64,000 nt of DNA, from assembly GCF_030445035.2 (NCBI RefSeq), contig NC_080680.1, forward strand, positions 97,903,157 through 97,967,156, given 5' to 3'. Made by a program: the position numbers and the translations under genes. The notes below the pieces were generated by a model. It did no database searches, was not told the DNA's origin, and saw only the letters and a list, made by a program, of their open reading frames with translations. Of the stretch, positions 47,480 to 58,559 are shown one piece after another. This DNA comes from Dasypus novemcinctus (lineage: Eukaryota; Chordata; Mammalia; Cingulata; Dasypodidae). How positions within the stretch are numbered: position 1 is the stretch's first letter; every line of letters begins with the position of its first letter.

Positions 47480-47962
47480 TGTTGTAGAATTTGAGAGAGG
47501 TTCAATTATTTGCGTATAGAAAGACCAGGACTCAGGAATGATTTTGAGAGGGAAAAATGGTTTATTAACGTCCGGCTGGACTCAGGAGCTTTCTGTTGCA
47601 AACCTGAGCCCCGAACCAGAATTTTGAGTTCTTTTTATACAGAGAGGAAATGCCAAATGGCCCTTTTGTTTCAGTGCGCAGTAGGTTTAATTAGCATGTA
47701 TCTTCCACATCCTAGGTAAGCTTTTAGCATGGACCTTATACATTCTAGATAAGCTTTTAACACATTTGTTTTGCATTTTCCCTGAATATTTAAAGTTTAT
47801 AGACTTTGCATTGCTAAACTGTTTCCTGGGACTGGAGTCGTTGCCATGGTTACCAAGGGCAGGGCTGCAGCCTCTCACCATTCCACACCCACAAGTCAGG
47901 ACAGACAGCTTAGGTTAAGGTTATCTCTGAGACAAAGAGCCTCCCACTCATAGCCCACATCA
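47480..47962 (-). mobile_element. Solo LTR with 4-bp TSD (class I-like), copy 1
   Basis: A 483-bp unit runs TGTTGTAGAA...CACATCA, flanked by atat at 47476-47479 and 47963-47966. On the minus strand it has a TATAAAA box (about 47641-47632) and a decayed AATAAA region near 47560. U3 has two related 32-33-bp units beginning at 'tgctaaaagcttacctagga'. A 4-bp duplication is typical of class I (gamma-like) retroviruses. No internal region remains. Confidence 0.8.
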
Positions 47963-47966
47963 ATAT

Positions 47967-48320
47967 ATCCAACTGTACTCGATATTTTAGTCTCCTCTAG
48001 CTAAGTAAATTATACACCTTTTCCAGTTTCTCAATGCAAAAAACTTGGAGAAAGAAAACTTGAAAAGACTGACTTTCTCATTTTCTCACATTTCACACCC
48101 AATCTATCATCAACTCTTTAACACCTACGATATATTCAAAATCTGACAATTTTTCACCATCTTCTCTTCCACCACTTAAATCAGGTCATCATGATTTCCC
48201 ATCTGGACTAGGGCAATAGCCTTCTAACTGGTCACACTGTTTCTGTCTGTAGAAGCAGAACATGTATGCGCTATGCTTTCTTCATATCTTCCTTCTACAT
48301 TTTATAAGTTTAAAATTGTT
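47967..48320. other. Spacer between two solo LTRs
   Basis: About 350 bp with no gene and no retroviral features. Confidence 0.45.
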
Positions 48321-48324
48321 ATGG

Positions 48325-48809
48325 TGTTGTAGAATTTGAGAGAGGTTCAATTATTTGCGTATAGAAAGGCCAGGACTCAGGAATGATTTTGAGAAGGAAA
48401 AATGGTTTATTGACGGCTGGGTGGACTCGGGAGCTTACTGTTGCAAACCCGAGCCCTGAACAAGATTTTTGAGTCCCTTTTATACAGAGAGGAAAAGCCA
48501 AATGGTCCTTTTGTTTCAGTTCTCACTGGGCTTGAATTAGCATGTATCTTCCACATCCTAGGTAAGCTTTTAGCATGGACTCCATACATTCTAGATAAGC
48601 TTTTAGCACATTTGTTTTGCATTTTCCCTGAATATTTAAAGTTTATAGACTTTGCATTGTTAAATTGTTTCCTGGGACTGGAGTCGTTGCCATGGTCACC
48701 AAGGGCAGGACTGCAGCCTCTTACCGTTCCACACCCACAAGTCGGGACAGACAGCTTAGGTTAAGGTTATCTCCGAAGAGACAGAGCCTCCCACCCATAG
48801 CCCACATCA
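48325..48809 (-). mobile_element. Solo LTR with 4-bp TSD (class I-like), copy 2
   Basis: A 485-bp unit, very similar to 47480-47962 along its whole length, flanked by atgg at 48321-48324 and 48810-48813. On the minus strand it has TATAAAA (about 48483-48477) and AATAAA (about 48413-48408), in the right order for U3-R-U5. Confidence 0.82.
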
Positions 48810-49017
48810 ATGGCTTACTCTTTCTCCTAGTGCTAAGAATATTTCAAAGCTGAGCAGTTCTTCTTAATTAGTAACTGCTAGGGAAAGGAATCAGGATGAG
48901 ATTTCTCTCTTGTTTCCTAGCTGAAAAAAGCAGAGAAAATTGTAAGCCATAAATTAGTGCAAAGAGACAGTTCATAGAAGAAGTTAAAAGCAAGCCATTA
49001 CAAAAGTATCTCTCCTA

Positions 49018-49431
49018 GGAAGCAGACTTGGCCCAGTGGTTAGGGCGTCCGTCTACCACATGGGAGGTCCGCGGTTCAAACCCCGGGCCTCCTTGACCCG
49101 TGTGGAGCTGGCCCATGCGCAGTGCTGATGCGCGCAAGGAGTGCCCTGCCACGCAGGGGTGTCCCCCGCATAGGGGATCCCCAAGCACAAGGAGTGTGCC
49201 CCGTAAGGAGAGCCGCCCAGCATGAAGGAAAGTTCAGCCTGCCTAAGAATGGTGCTGCTCACACTGAGAGCTGACACAACAAGATGACGCAACAAAAAGA
49301 AACACAGATTCCTGTGCCGCTGACAACAACAGAAGTGGAAGAAGACGCAGCAAATAGATGCAGAGAACAGACAACTGGGGTGGGGGAGGGAAATAAATAA
49401 ATAAATAAATAAAAGAAAAGAAAAGAAAAGA
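49018..49431 (+). mobile_element. DAS-type SINE, long form, with TSD
   Basis: A full copy with head 'cttggcccagtggttagggc' and an (AAATA)n/(AAAAG)n tail. The 16-bp target aaaagtatctctccta occurs on both sides. Confidence 0.94.
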
Positions 49432-49450
49432 AAAAGTATCTCTCCTAGTC

Positions 49451-49543
49451 TTTTTTTTTTTTTTTGAGGAAGTAACGAGGATTGAACCCAGGATCTCGTA
49501 TGTGGGAAGCAGGTGCTCAACCCCTGAGCTACACCTGCTCCCC
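49451..49543 (-). mobile_element. DAS-type SINE, monomer
   Basis: T-run, reversed B box (ggattgaacccaggatctcg) and head (cccctgagctacacctgctc). Confidence 0.85.
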
Positions 49544-49577
49544 ACTAAGAGTTGGTCTTTTTCATTTGTTTGCTTGT

Positions 49578-49657
49578 TTTCAGAAGGTAAAGGGGATCAA
49601 AACCAGGGCCTTATACATGGGAAGCAGGCACTCAACAACTGAGCTATATCCACTCCT
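49578..49657 (-). mobile_element. DAS-type SINE, monomer
   Basis: A second reversed monomer next to the previous one, with B-box-like 'gatcaaaaccagggccttat' and head 'actgagctatatccactcc'. Confidence 0.75.
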
Positions 49658-50089
49658 TTCTAGTCTTTTTTGTATAGTATGAGAACTTGTATAAAAAAAT
49701 TGTGAATGTCCTTTTATGTTTTATGCTATCATAAACTATGAAAGAATGTTGTCCTTGCAGTGCATCTGTAACAAAGAGATTATTGCTGAGTTCTATGAAA
49801 TGTAAATTTTTATATCTAAGAGTCTGGCTCGCTTTATCATCTTAACTTGATAACTGGTTTCCTCAAGTAATAACGTTCACACTGTCGTTCTGGTTTCTAA
49901 AGGTGTAAATAATTATATGATTTATTTGCTAGTCAGGAAAAGTTTGAAATGTGCCTCTTCTCGCTTCATTTATTAAAGTAAAATAAATCGATGTCTCTGA
50001 TAGATTCCTTATTTAAATCTTATTTGTGAGTGATTACTGTCAATTTGCAACTTTGATCCCACTAAAAAATTATTCTCAAGGCAATCAGA
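49658..50089. other. Unassigned stretch
   Basis: AT-rich, apparently unique; nothing recognised. Confidence 0.4.
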
Positions 50090-50700
50090 GTGATCTTTCA
50101 AGTGGATGGCAGATCATTCGTGCTCCTCTTTAGCTCAGAATCCTCCCCTGGCTTCCTGCTCATTCGGAATAAAACTCCAAGTCCTTATTGTGCTCTACAA
50201 GGTCCTACATTGTAGATTTTATTTCTCGCTACCACTTAGACTTCATCTAATATTCTCCCTTTATGGTCTATTCCAGTCTCAAGGCCTCTGCACTATTTCT
50301 TGAACATTTTGAGCATGCTACTGCCTCAGGACCTTTGCACTTACTCTTCATTGCCTCTGCCTGAAAGACTCTTCCTCCAGAAAGTTAAGTGGCTTCTTTT
50401 CTCATTTCATTCTAGGCCCTGCTCAAATCGCACCTTAGAGAATTTCTCTGGCCCTCTGCCCAAACACTATCACCCTCCTGTCATTCTTTTTCCCTTTGTG
50501 CTGCTTTATCTTTCTTCATAATTTACCACCATCTGATACATATATTCATTTGTTTCTTGTCTGTCTCCCCAACCTTGAATATATAATTTCCTTGAGAACA
50601 GGTGTTTGCTTTGCTCACAGTTCGGTCTCTACTACCTGGAACACTGTACACACTTTATAAATATTTATCTTATAAATGTTGAATAAAAGGTAGTATTTAA
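50090..50700 (+). mobile_element. L2 LINE 3' end
   Basis: It is recognisable along about 600 bp: 'actccaagtccttattgtgc', 'cctcaggacctttgcactta', 'cctctgcctgaaagactctt', 'ttgtctgtctcccc', 'ttccttgagaacaggtgttt' and the end 'gttgaataaaa'. L2 is an ancient mammalian LINE. Confidence 0.82.
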
Positions 50701-52541
50701 AATCACTGGGTGAATTAACTTATCCCATAAACAGCATTGTAACAATTGACTGGCCTTTTGGAAGAAAGAGAACCTGGGTCCTTTATCATTCCTAACACCA
50801 TATTATGAAATAATAAAATGTAAAAAAGAAATTAAAAACGTTATTCAGGGTCTTAAGGCTCTAAGGAGCAGCAAAACAAAGTCTGAAGTTGGTGTATAAA
50901 ATTCGCCTGGCTGTAATGGCCTGTGGGTAGGCTGGAGAGCCCCACTCAAGATTTCTGCCTTTTAACCCACATGTGGTGTGTGCCGCCTGCCAAATCTAAA
51001 AGGTTACCAGGCTCCAGGCATCTTTGTTAGTAGTGGGCAGTAGCTGCAGCATCTTTTTTCTTTGACAAGGACTTACAAGTGTGATCTAAACATTAAGAAC
51101 CTCCAGAAATGTCACTGAGGCAGAAGGGCACCATATTTCCTGTTTAGCAAAAAAAAGTATTCTGAATTCTTGGAATTATTTCAATCATTTTAATTAAAAT
51201 AGAAGACTAAAATAAGGTGAACCATTTAGTTAAATAAGCAAAACACTTTAAATAGTCCCCATAGGCCAGGTACCGTACAGGGAATTTGGAAAAGACTTTT
51301 ATGAGTACTTGAAGTGCTCAGTGTTATGCAGGACAGAGATATGGAAATCTCCGTAATTAAAAAGGAGAGAATGAATTTGTTAAGTTGGGCAAATCTTTAC
51401 AGAAGAGTCAAATACAGGAGAATGACATAACACATTTTCTGTCTGTGTATGTCTCTTTCTCATGTATACCCAACACACACACACACACACATACCCACAC
51501 ATATTCATTCATTACTCCTATAATCTAGCTCTAAGTATCCATCAGCCAGTCAGAAATATAAGGACAAAAGGGAAACAGAGGTCTAGTTACAGTAATGACA
51601 GAGGAGGCTGCATCAGACCAACCCTTCTGCAAATAATAATGATAAGCTCTGTATAAAAATAAAAAGCAGCTATGTGAAGACATTTGAGCAAGACCAAAAT
51701 CAGGAAAAAACAGAGAGTAATGAAGTAAGGTAATGACATTTAATGAGATCCAGAGATTCATGCTTAAATGTTTTCATTGAGGGCACGTCCCACCTGCACA
51801 GCATGGGATGGCAAGAACTTAGCAGGAACCCAAAGTCTTATTCATCTGAGAATTCAGAGTATGGAATTTGGAGTTGTTAGAGAGGCTGGAAACTAAGGGA
51901 AGAATTCTTGGAAAGGAGGGAGGCATAGAAGGAGGTCCTCCAAGTCTGGACATCGATGCTTCTCAAATCCTTGGCTTACCCTAAACAGTACATGCACATC
52001 TCCAAAGTGTGCAGGCATAAAACAACAACTGGAAGGTTGGAAGAGCTAAGCAGATATTTCAGCAGATGCCCACTGCAAGAGAGTTTGGAGTTTGAATCCT
52101 TCCAAGTAAAAGGTCTTGATAAACATCCCTGGCTTATCATCTCTTTGCTACATATCTCTCTTCTTTCTTCTCTTCTTCTTTCTCTTTCCCTCCTCTTCCT
52201 CTTAGTCCTCCTCCTCCTTTTGTTCTTCCTCTTCTTTTCTCTTTCTTTCTCAGGATGCTTGCCCTTGGAACCCAACCACTGTGCTGTGAAGAAGGCCAAT
52301 TTAGCCCACATGAAGAGACCACATAGAGTACCATGTGGAGACAAAATGAGTCAATCAATATATAGCATAAACTGCTAGACATGTGAATGAACAAGTCAGC
52401 AGATGATTCCACTTTCTAGTTGACAAGCCTTCCAGCTACACACCCGGATAGCATGGAGCAGAACCAACTTGCACTACCTGTGTTTTGGCCAAATGCTAAT
52501 CCATTTGTTCAAGGGACAGAATCCATGAGGGTGATAAACGT
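50700..52541. other. Unassigned stretch with simple repeats
   Basis: It contains a (CA)n run at 51472-51492 and a polypyrimidine tract at about 52150-52250 (cttctttcttctcttcttct). Otherwise I see no gene or named repeat. Long open frames over the pyrimidine tract encode only low-complexity Arg/Glu/Lys. Confidence 0.5.
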
Positions 52542-52737
52542 TGTATTAGTTCCCTAGGGCTGCCAGAACAAATTGCCATAAACTGCGTGGCTTAAAACAA
52601 CAGAAATTTATTCTCTCACAGTTCTTGTGGCTGGAAGTCAGGAATCAAAGGCCATGCTCCCTCTGAAGTCTTGGGAATAATCCTTCTTTGCTTCTTTCTA
52701 GCTTCTGATGGTGCTGGCAATCTTTGTTGTTCCTTGA
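52542..52737 (-). mobile_element. MLT1-like MaLR LTR fragment
   Basis: TGTATTAGTTCCCTAGGGCT followed by 'ggcttaaaacaacagaaatt' and 'tattctctcacagttcttgt' is the reversed 3' end of an MLT1-type LTR. Confidence 0.8.
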
Positions 52738-52858
52738 TGTCTTAGTTTGTCAGGGCTGCTATAACAAATAATATAGTTTGGGGATCTAAACAACAAGAAT
52801 TTATTGGCTAACAGGTTGGAGACTAGAAGTCCAAATTTGAGGCATGGACAAGCTATGC
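52738..52858 (-). mobile_element. Second MaLR LTR fragment
   Basis: TGTCTTAGTTTGTCAGGGCT with 'caagaatttattggctaaca' begins another reversed LTR end, truncated by the next element. Confidence 0.65.
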
Positions 52859-53277
52859 TGTTTTAGTTTGCTGGACTGCCAAAAGCAGATACCATACAAT
52901 GGATTGGCTTTTAACAGTGGTACTTTATTAGCTTACAAGCTTACAGTTTTGAGGCTGAGGTAAACATCCTAATAAAGGCATCATCAGGCAATGCTTTTCC
53001 CCTGAAGATGGGCTTCCTATGATCTTGGACTCCTCCGCCACATGGCAAGGCATATGGCAGAATCTGCTGGTCTCTCCCTTCTCTTCCAGGTTTTGTTGCT
53101 TTCAGTTTTTTGCTTGTATGCTTTTTTCCCTCTTTGTCTGAATTTCATTTTCCTATAAAGGGCTCCTGAATGAGGTGGGTCACATCTAGAGTTAAGATCC
53201 TACTCACCATACCCACAATGAATGGGTTAACTAAAGAACATGCTTTTCTGGGGTACATACAATTTCAAAGCACCATA
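52859..53277 (-). mobile_element. MaLR-like LTR, xenarthran type
   Basis: It starts TGTTTTAGTTTGCTGGAC and ends 'tttcaaagcaccata'. It is the best-preserved copy of the family also seen at 30245 and 40592. Confidence 0.68.
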
Positions 53278-53459
53278 GTGACTCAGAGATCTTTACAGTC
53301 AGACCTGAATTACAGTAACTGCTAAAGAAAGTTCTATAGTATAAAAAGAAATATGAAGGGTGGAAATTCAGGTCTGCAGAAAGGAAGGAAAAACATTACA
53401 AACCATTATTATGTGGGAAAACACTGCAAATAGTTATTACATGGGTGAACACAAAAGTT

Positions 53460-53960
53460 TATTTTTTTTGTCTTTTCTTAAAAATTCTAAGTGGTATAAG
53501 ATAAATTAAGGATGTATATTGTAATACCAAGAGTAACTAGCAAAAAACCCAGTATGAACCCACAAAGCAAAGAAGTATAGCTAAAAACAATAAAGGAGCT
53601 AGAATGAACTATTAAAAATTCACTCAAAATAAGAAAATATAACAAAGGTACAAAAATACATCAGATCAATAGAAAATAAATAGCAAGTTGATAAATGTAA
53701 ACCATCCATATCAATAATTACATTAAATATAAATTGACTAAAAACTCCAATTAAAAGGTAGAGATTGACAGACTGTATAAAAAAGTGAGACCCAACTATA
53801 TGTTGTTTACAAGATATTCACTTTTTTAAAAAAAAGATATTTAGAAGATATGCACTTTAAATATATATAAAGAAAAATATGACTGTAAACAAAATAATAG
53901 GAAAAAGCATACCACACAAATACTAGGCATAAAAACTGATATATTAAGCATTTTTTCATG
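53460..53960 (+). mobile_element. Old L1 ORF2 fragment
   Basis: The phrases 'actccaattaaaaggtagag' and 'tgagacccaactatatgttg' are typical of old L1 coding strand. No frame survives. Confidence 0.6.
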
Positions 53961-55180
53961 TGCTTATTAGCTATTTATATACCTTCTTTTGTGAAATGTT
54001 TGTTTCAATCTTCTACCAATTTTTGAAAATTTATTGAATTATATCACTCATACATGAACATACATAAACAATAAGTGTATAGTAGTAGTTATGAACTTAC
54101 AAAACAAACATACATAACTTTATACAGGGCTCTCATACCTCACCCTACCACCAATACCTTGAATTGTTGTGAAACATTTTTAACTAATGACTAAAAAGCA
54201 TCCTCAAAATATTACTACCAATGAAAGTATTTCCCCCAACTCACCCTATTATTATTATTATTGTATCATTTATGCATGGACATACATAAACAATAAGTAT
54301 ATAGTAAAAACTGTGAACTTACAAAGCAAACATGCATAACATCATAGAGTTCCCATACATTAACCCACCACCAACACTGTACATTGTCGTGAGATATTTG
54401 TTACAATTTATGAACAAATATTGTCAAAATCTTACTACTAACCATAGTCCTTATATTATATTTGGTGTATTTTTCCCCCAACCCACCCTATTATTATTTT
54501 TTAAATATATTTTTATGACAGAAGTTGTAAACTTACGAAACAATCATCCAAAAGTGCAGAATTCCAAAACAACACCCCTCTAACAACACACCACATTGTG
54601 GTGGAACATTTACTATACAATATGAGGTAATACCATCAGATTATTACCAGGTCCACAGCATATATTTGGCACACATTTTCCATACTGCCTCATTATCAAC
54701 TCAGCATATCTTTGGCATAGATGCAAGAATATAACATTATTACTGTTAATCACAGTCCATAGATCACTCCAGTTGCTTCTCCATATTCCCACCACCCTGC
54801 AATAGTGATGTACATTTGCTCTAGCTTTTGCATCTCACCATCAACCACAATTCTCATCCACCTCTGGATTTACCATGTTTTTCAGTCTCTTGATTATTCT
54901 CTAGCATTCTGTTAATCAGCATTTACATCCCTAGATGACCATTTTCAGCCACACTACCATTTATAAACCAGCTGTTACTCACTATTTTCAGCCACACTAC
55001 CATTTATAAACCAGCTGTTACTCACTATAATGTGTTACCATCAACTCTGTACATTTCCATACTTTTACAGTGAAGCTAATTAAAACTTCTACATATATTA
55101 AACATCAGTAGTCCTTCTCACTCCTCCTCTTATCTCCTTTAAGAATCCACCACCTACCACCAGGGCTTGGAGATATTTTC
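53960..55180 (-). mobile_element. L1 3' UTR-like fragments, partly duplicated
   Basis: 'acatacataaacaataagt' occurs near 54060 and again near 54280, so at least two related copies are adjacent. A perfect 43-bp tandem duplication lies at 54941-55026. Confidence 0.65.
54941..55026. repeat. Perfect 43-bp tandem duplication
   Basis: The unit beginning attttcagccacactaccat occurs at 54941-54983 and again at 54984-55026 without mismatch. Confidence 0.95.
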
Positions 55181-56021
55181 ATACATTTTCTTCTGAGGTT
55201 TTATGGTTCTTCATTTTATATTTAGGTGTTTGGTTCATTTTAAGTTAACTTTTGTATAAGGTGTGAGATAGGGGTCCTCTTTCCTTCTTTTGGCTATGGA
55301 TATCCAGTTCTCTCAACACCATTTGTTGAATGGACTGTTCTGCACAAGCTGGGTGTGTTTGTCAGCCTAGTTAAAAATCATTCGACCATAGATGTGAGGC
55401 TCTGTTTCGGAACCTTCAATTTGGTTCCATCAGTCTATATGTCTGTCTTTATGCCAGTACCATGCTGTTTTTACCACTGCAGCTAGGCAATATGATTTAA
55501 AGACCAGAAATGAGAGTCCTCCAAATTTGCTTTTCCTTTTTAAGATGTTTCTGGCTTAAAGGGATAAGGACCTCTTATCCTTCCAAATAAATTTGATAAT
55601 TGTGCTTTCCATTTATTTTTAAAATGCTGGTGGAATTTTTATCAGAACTGCATTGAATTTGTATATCAATTTGAGTTGAATTGACATCTTAATGATATTT
55701 AGTCTTCCAATCTGTGAGCATGGAGTGTTCTTCCCATTATTTAGGCCATTTTTTATTTCTTCTAACAATGAGCATTATTTCTGAATACAAGTGCTTTACA
55801 CCATTTACTAAGTTTATTCCTGAATATTTGGGTTTTAGCTGTCATATTTTATTTTCACTACTCTTTTGACACTTTCAGTTATTTTAATTGATATAATCTT
55901 CATTTCTAGACTCTCTTCAATGCCTCTATCTCCTGTCTTTTCTTTTCAGGCTGTAGCACACTCTTTAGTATTTCCTGTAAAGCTGGTCTCTTGGTTACAA
56001 ACTCTCTCAGTTTCTGTCTGC

Positions 56022-56432
56022 TAGGGAACTATTGTGATTAGTAAGGGAAGAAATTGTAGTAGTGATATGGAGAGGGTGGCCACAGTGGCTGCTGATGGTC
56101 AGGAGAGGGAAGAAGAGATACGGTGTAGGGGCATTTTCAGGATTTGCAGTTGTCCTAGGTGGTGCTACAGGGATGGATGCTGGATGTTGTGTGTCCTGCT
56201 GTGGCCCACGGCCCACTGGACTGGGGGAGAGTGTGGACTATAACATGGACCACTGTCCATGTGGTGCAGCAGTGCTCCAGAATGTATTTGCCAGGTGCAG
56301 TGGATGTGCTGCAATGATGGAAGAGGTTGTTGATGTGGGAGGGTTGGGGTGGGTGGGATAGGGGATATATGGGGACCTCATATTTTTTGAATGTAACATT
56401 TAAAAGAAAATAAAGAAGAAAAATAAAAAAAT
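56022..56432 (+). mobile_element. 5'-truncated young L1 tail inside L1-D
   Basis: About 410 bp of the same 3' UTR family as 26917-27216, including 'tggtgcagcagtgctccaga' and the end 'ttgaatgtaacatttaaaag'. G-runs lie at 56336-56375. A target duplication was not clear. Confidence 0.75.
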
Positions 56433-56439
56433 AAACTCA

Positions 56440-57160
56440 CCCTCATTTTTAAAAGACAATCTTGCCAGATATAAGATTCTTGACTGGAAGTTTTTCTCTT
56501 GTAGCACCTTAAATATACCATACCACTGTCTTCTTGCCTCCATGGTTTCTGGTAAGAAATCAGGATTTAATCTTATTGGGTATCCCTTATATGTTATGCA
56601 TTGCTTTTCTCTTGTTGCTCTCAGAATTCACTCTTTGTCTTTGGTGTTTGAAATTCTGATTAGTGTGTGTCTTGGAGTTGGTCTATTTGGATTTATTTGG
56701 GTGGGAGTACATTGTGCTTCCTGGACTTGGATGTCTATGTCTTTCAATAGGGTTGGGAAATTTTCTACCATTATTTCTTCAAATATTCCTTTGCCCCCTT
56801 TTCCTTCTCTTCTCCTTCTGGGACATTCATAACATGTAGGTTTGCACATCTCTTGCTCTTGTTTATTTCCCTGAGATCTTGTTCAATTTTTTCCATTCTT
56901 TTCTTCATCTGTTCCTTTGTATGTTTGCTTTCAGAGGCCATTTCTTCAAGCTCACCAATCCTTTCTTCTGCCTCCTCAAATCTGCCATTAAATTATTCCA
57001 GTGTATTTTTTATTTCATTTATTGCACCTTTCATTCCCATAAGATCTGCTATTTTTCTATGTATGCTTTCAAATTCTTCTTTGTGCTCATTCAATGTCTT
57101 TTTAGTACCCTTAGCTCTCTCACCATCTCATTGAATTTATTAAGGCAATTTGTTTGAACA
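56440..57160 (-). pseudogene. L1-D ORF1 remnant
   Basis: The frame at 56849-56628 reads FPTLLKDIDIQVQEAQCTPT and then RPTPRHTLIRISN, the RNA-recognition part of LINE-1 ORF1. Upstream coiled-coil sequence is on the same strand but out of frame. Confidence 0.9.
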
Positions 57161-57900
57161 TCTGTGATTGTTTACCTCAACTCCTTTATGTCCTCTGGAG
57201 GCTTATCTTGTTAACTGGGCCATATCTTCCTATGTCTTGGTATGGATTGTAATTTTTTGTTGGTGTCTTGGCATCTGGCTTGCTAGAGTATTTATTCTGG
57301 GTGCAGTTTTTCTCTTTAGTTTAGGGCTTTCTGCCCTTTCTCCCTTGCTGGTTGTGTAGTAGTAGCCAAGGATGTAGTTGGTGCTGTAAGCTGTGGAGGC
57401 TCAAACTGTCCTCATTGCCCCCAGGGACCGATGAAGTGTTGCCCAACTTTCTCCTTTGCCAGGGGTAGGGACAAAACCACAACTGTGTGGAATAATCCAA
57501 GCTGTGCAGGCCTAAATAGTAGTTATCCAGAGAGATTAATGAAGGTTCATGTCCCTTTCTTTCCTGCCTGGGGCAGCGATTGAGCTGCAGATGTGGGCAA
57601 CAATCTTATGCAATAAGGGTCCAAGAAGACCACAGTTGCCCTGGTCCACTTCCAGTTTTCACTCTGTGCCAGCCAAATGTACCTGCAGTTACTTGGAAAG
57701 GTGGTTGCAGGGTCCTCCAGCTTCTTCCTTGCTAGAGGTGGGACTGAAGCCTAGACTAGGGCTGCTGGCCAATCAGGGTGAACAAAACCAGTCCCTACCA
57801 TCACTGATTTTCAGTCAGCCTGGCTTCCCCTCATGCTGTGTAGAGTCTTTCTGTCTTGAACAGATTCAACCTTTAGCTGTTCTTAGGGTTATACTTTAGC

Positions 57901-58480
57901 CATCTGAGTTTACTAATCAGTACCAGAAATCAGTGGCCAACTCTCTCTTCCTCCCTTGTTTTTAGGAAATGGAGCCTCCAATTCCAGGCACAGAACAGCT
58001 CCTGAGGCGGCTTGCGCCACCAGAGTAGGATGATCACTGGTCTCGGCAGCATGACCTATACTTTCTCGGAGAGGCTGGTGAAGGTCCCTGCAGTCCTCCT
58101 TGCTGATGGTTGGATGGGGCTTATGCTAGAGCCGCAATCTGATCTGGATGGAAAGAAGCCAGTTTCTATCAGCACTGTGATTTTTGGTCTGCCCTGCTAC
58201 CCCTCTTGCCATCTGAGTTTACTAATTAGTAGCTGAAGTTGGTGCCAAACCATCTCTTCCTCCCCCGTTTTGAGGATGCAGAGCTTACAATTCAAGCTGT
58301 GGAATAGCTCCCCAGGTGTCTTATGCCTCCACTGGAGGATGACACCGGCCTCCAGGCTGTGGAGTGCTCTACTTACAAATCTTCTCTGCAGATGGGCAGG
58401 TTCCTGCTTCTATTCTTTGAAGGCTATTGCAGGATGCTCTTATGGTCTCCTGGTGCCCCCAAACAGGTTCTTTAGATAGC
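57901..58480 (-). repeat. Tandem units in the L1-D 5' UTR
   Basis: A unit of 309 bp (57901-58209) is followed by a related one (58210 to about 58480). Both open with catctgagtttactaat on the + strand and share ctcttcctccc and further blocks. They resemble promoter monomers of other mammalian L1 families. Confidence 0.7.
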
Positions 58481-58559
58481 TGTGGGTGTTTACTAACTGC
58501 CCTGTGGCAGGAGCTGACGCTAAGAGCTCCATACTCTGCCAGTATCTTGCTGTTTGCTT

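Larger units (their letters stand above)
55180..58553 (-). mobile_element. L1 element D with 5' end and promoter-like repeats
   Basis: A minus-strand L1 from ORF2 pieces (55180-55980) through ORF1 (about 57160-56440) to a 5' UTR ending near 58553 (minus strand agatactggcagagtatgga). A younger L1 tail interrupts it at 56022-56432. The 5' UTR contains tandem units starting at 57901 and 58210. Most of ORF2 is missing. Confidence 0.8.

Noticed and set aside
47480-48809. A provirus with two LTRs, or a segmental duplication
   Set aside because: Each copy has its own different 4-bp target duplication and the 360 bp between them is not retroviral, so two solo LTRs fit better.
49018-49090. A tRNA gene in the SINE heads
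   Set aside because: The A and B boxes are present, but the sequence does not close into a cloverleaf acceptor stem and continues into the SINE body and tail. The same applies to all DAS copies.
51976-52412. Minus-strand open frames rich in Arg, Lys and Glu
   Set aside because: They are translations of a polypyrimidine tract, and low-complexity sequence explains them.
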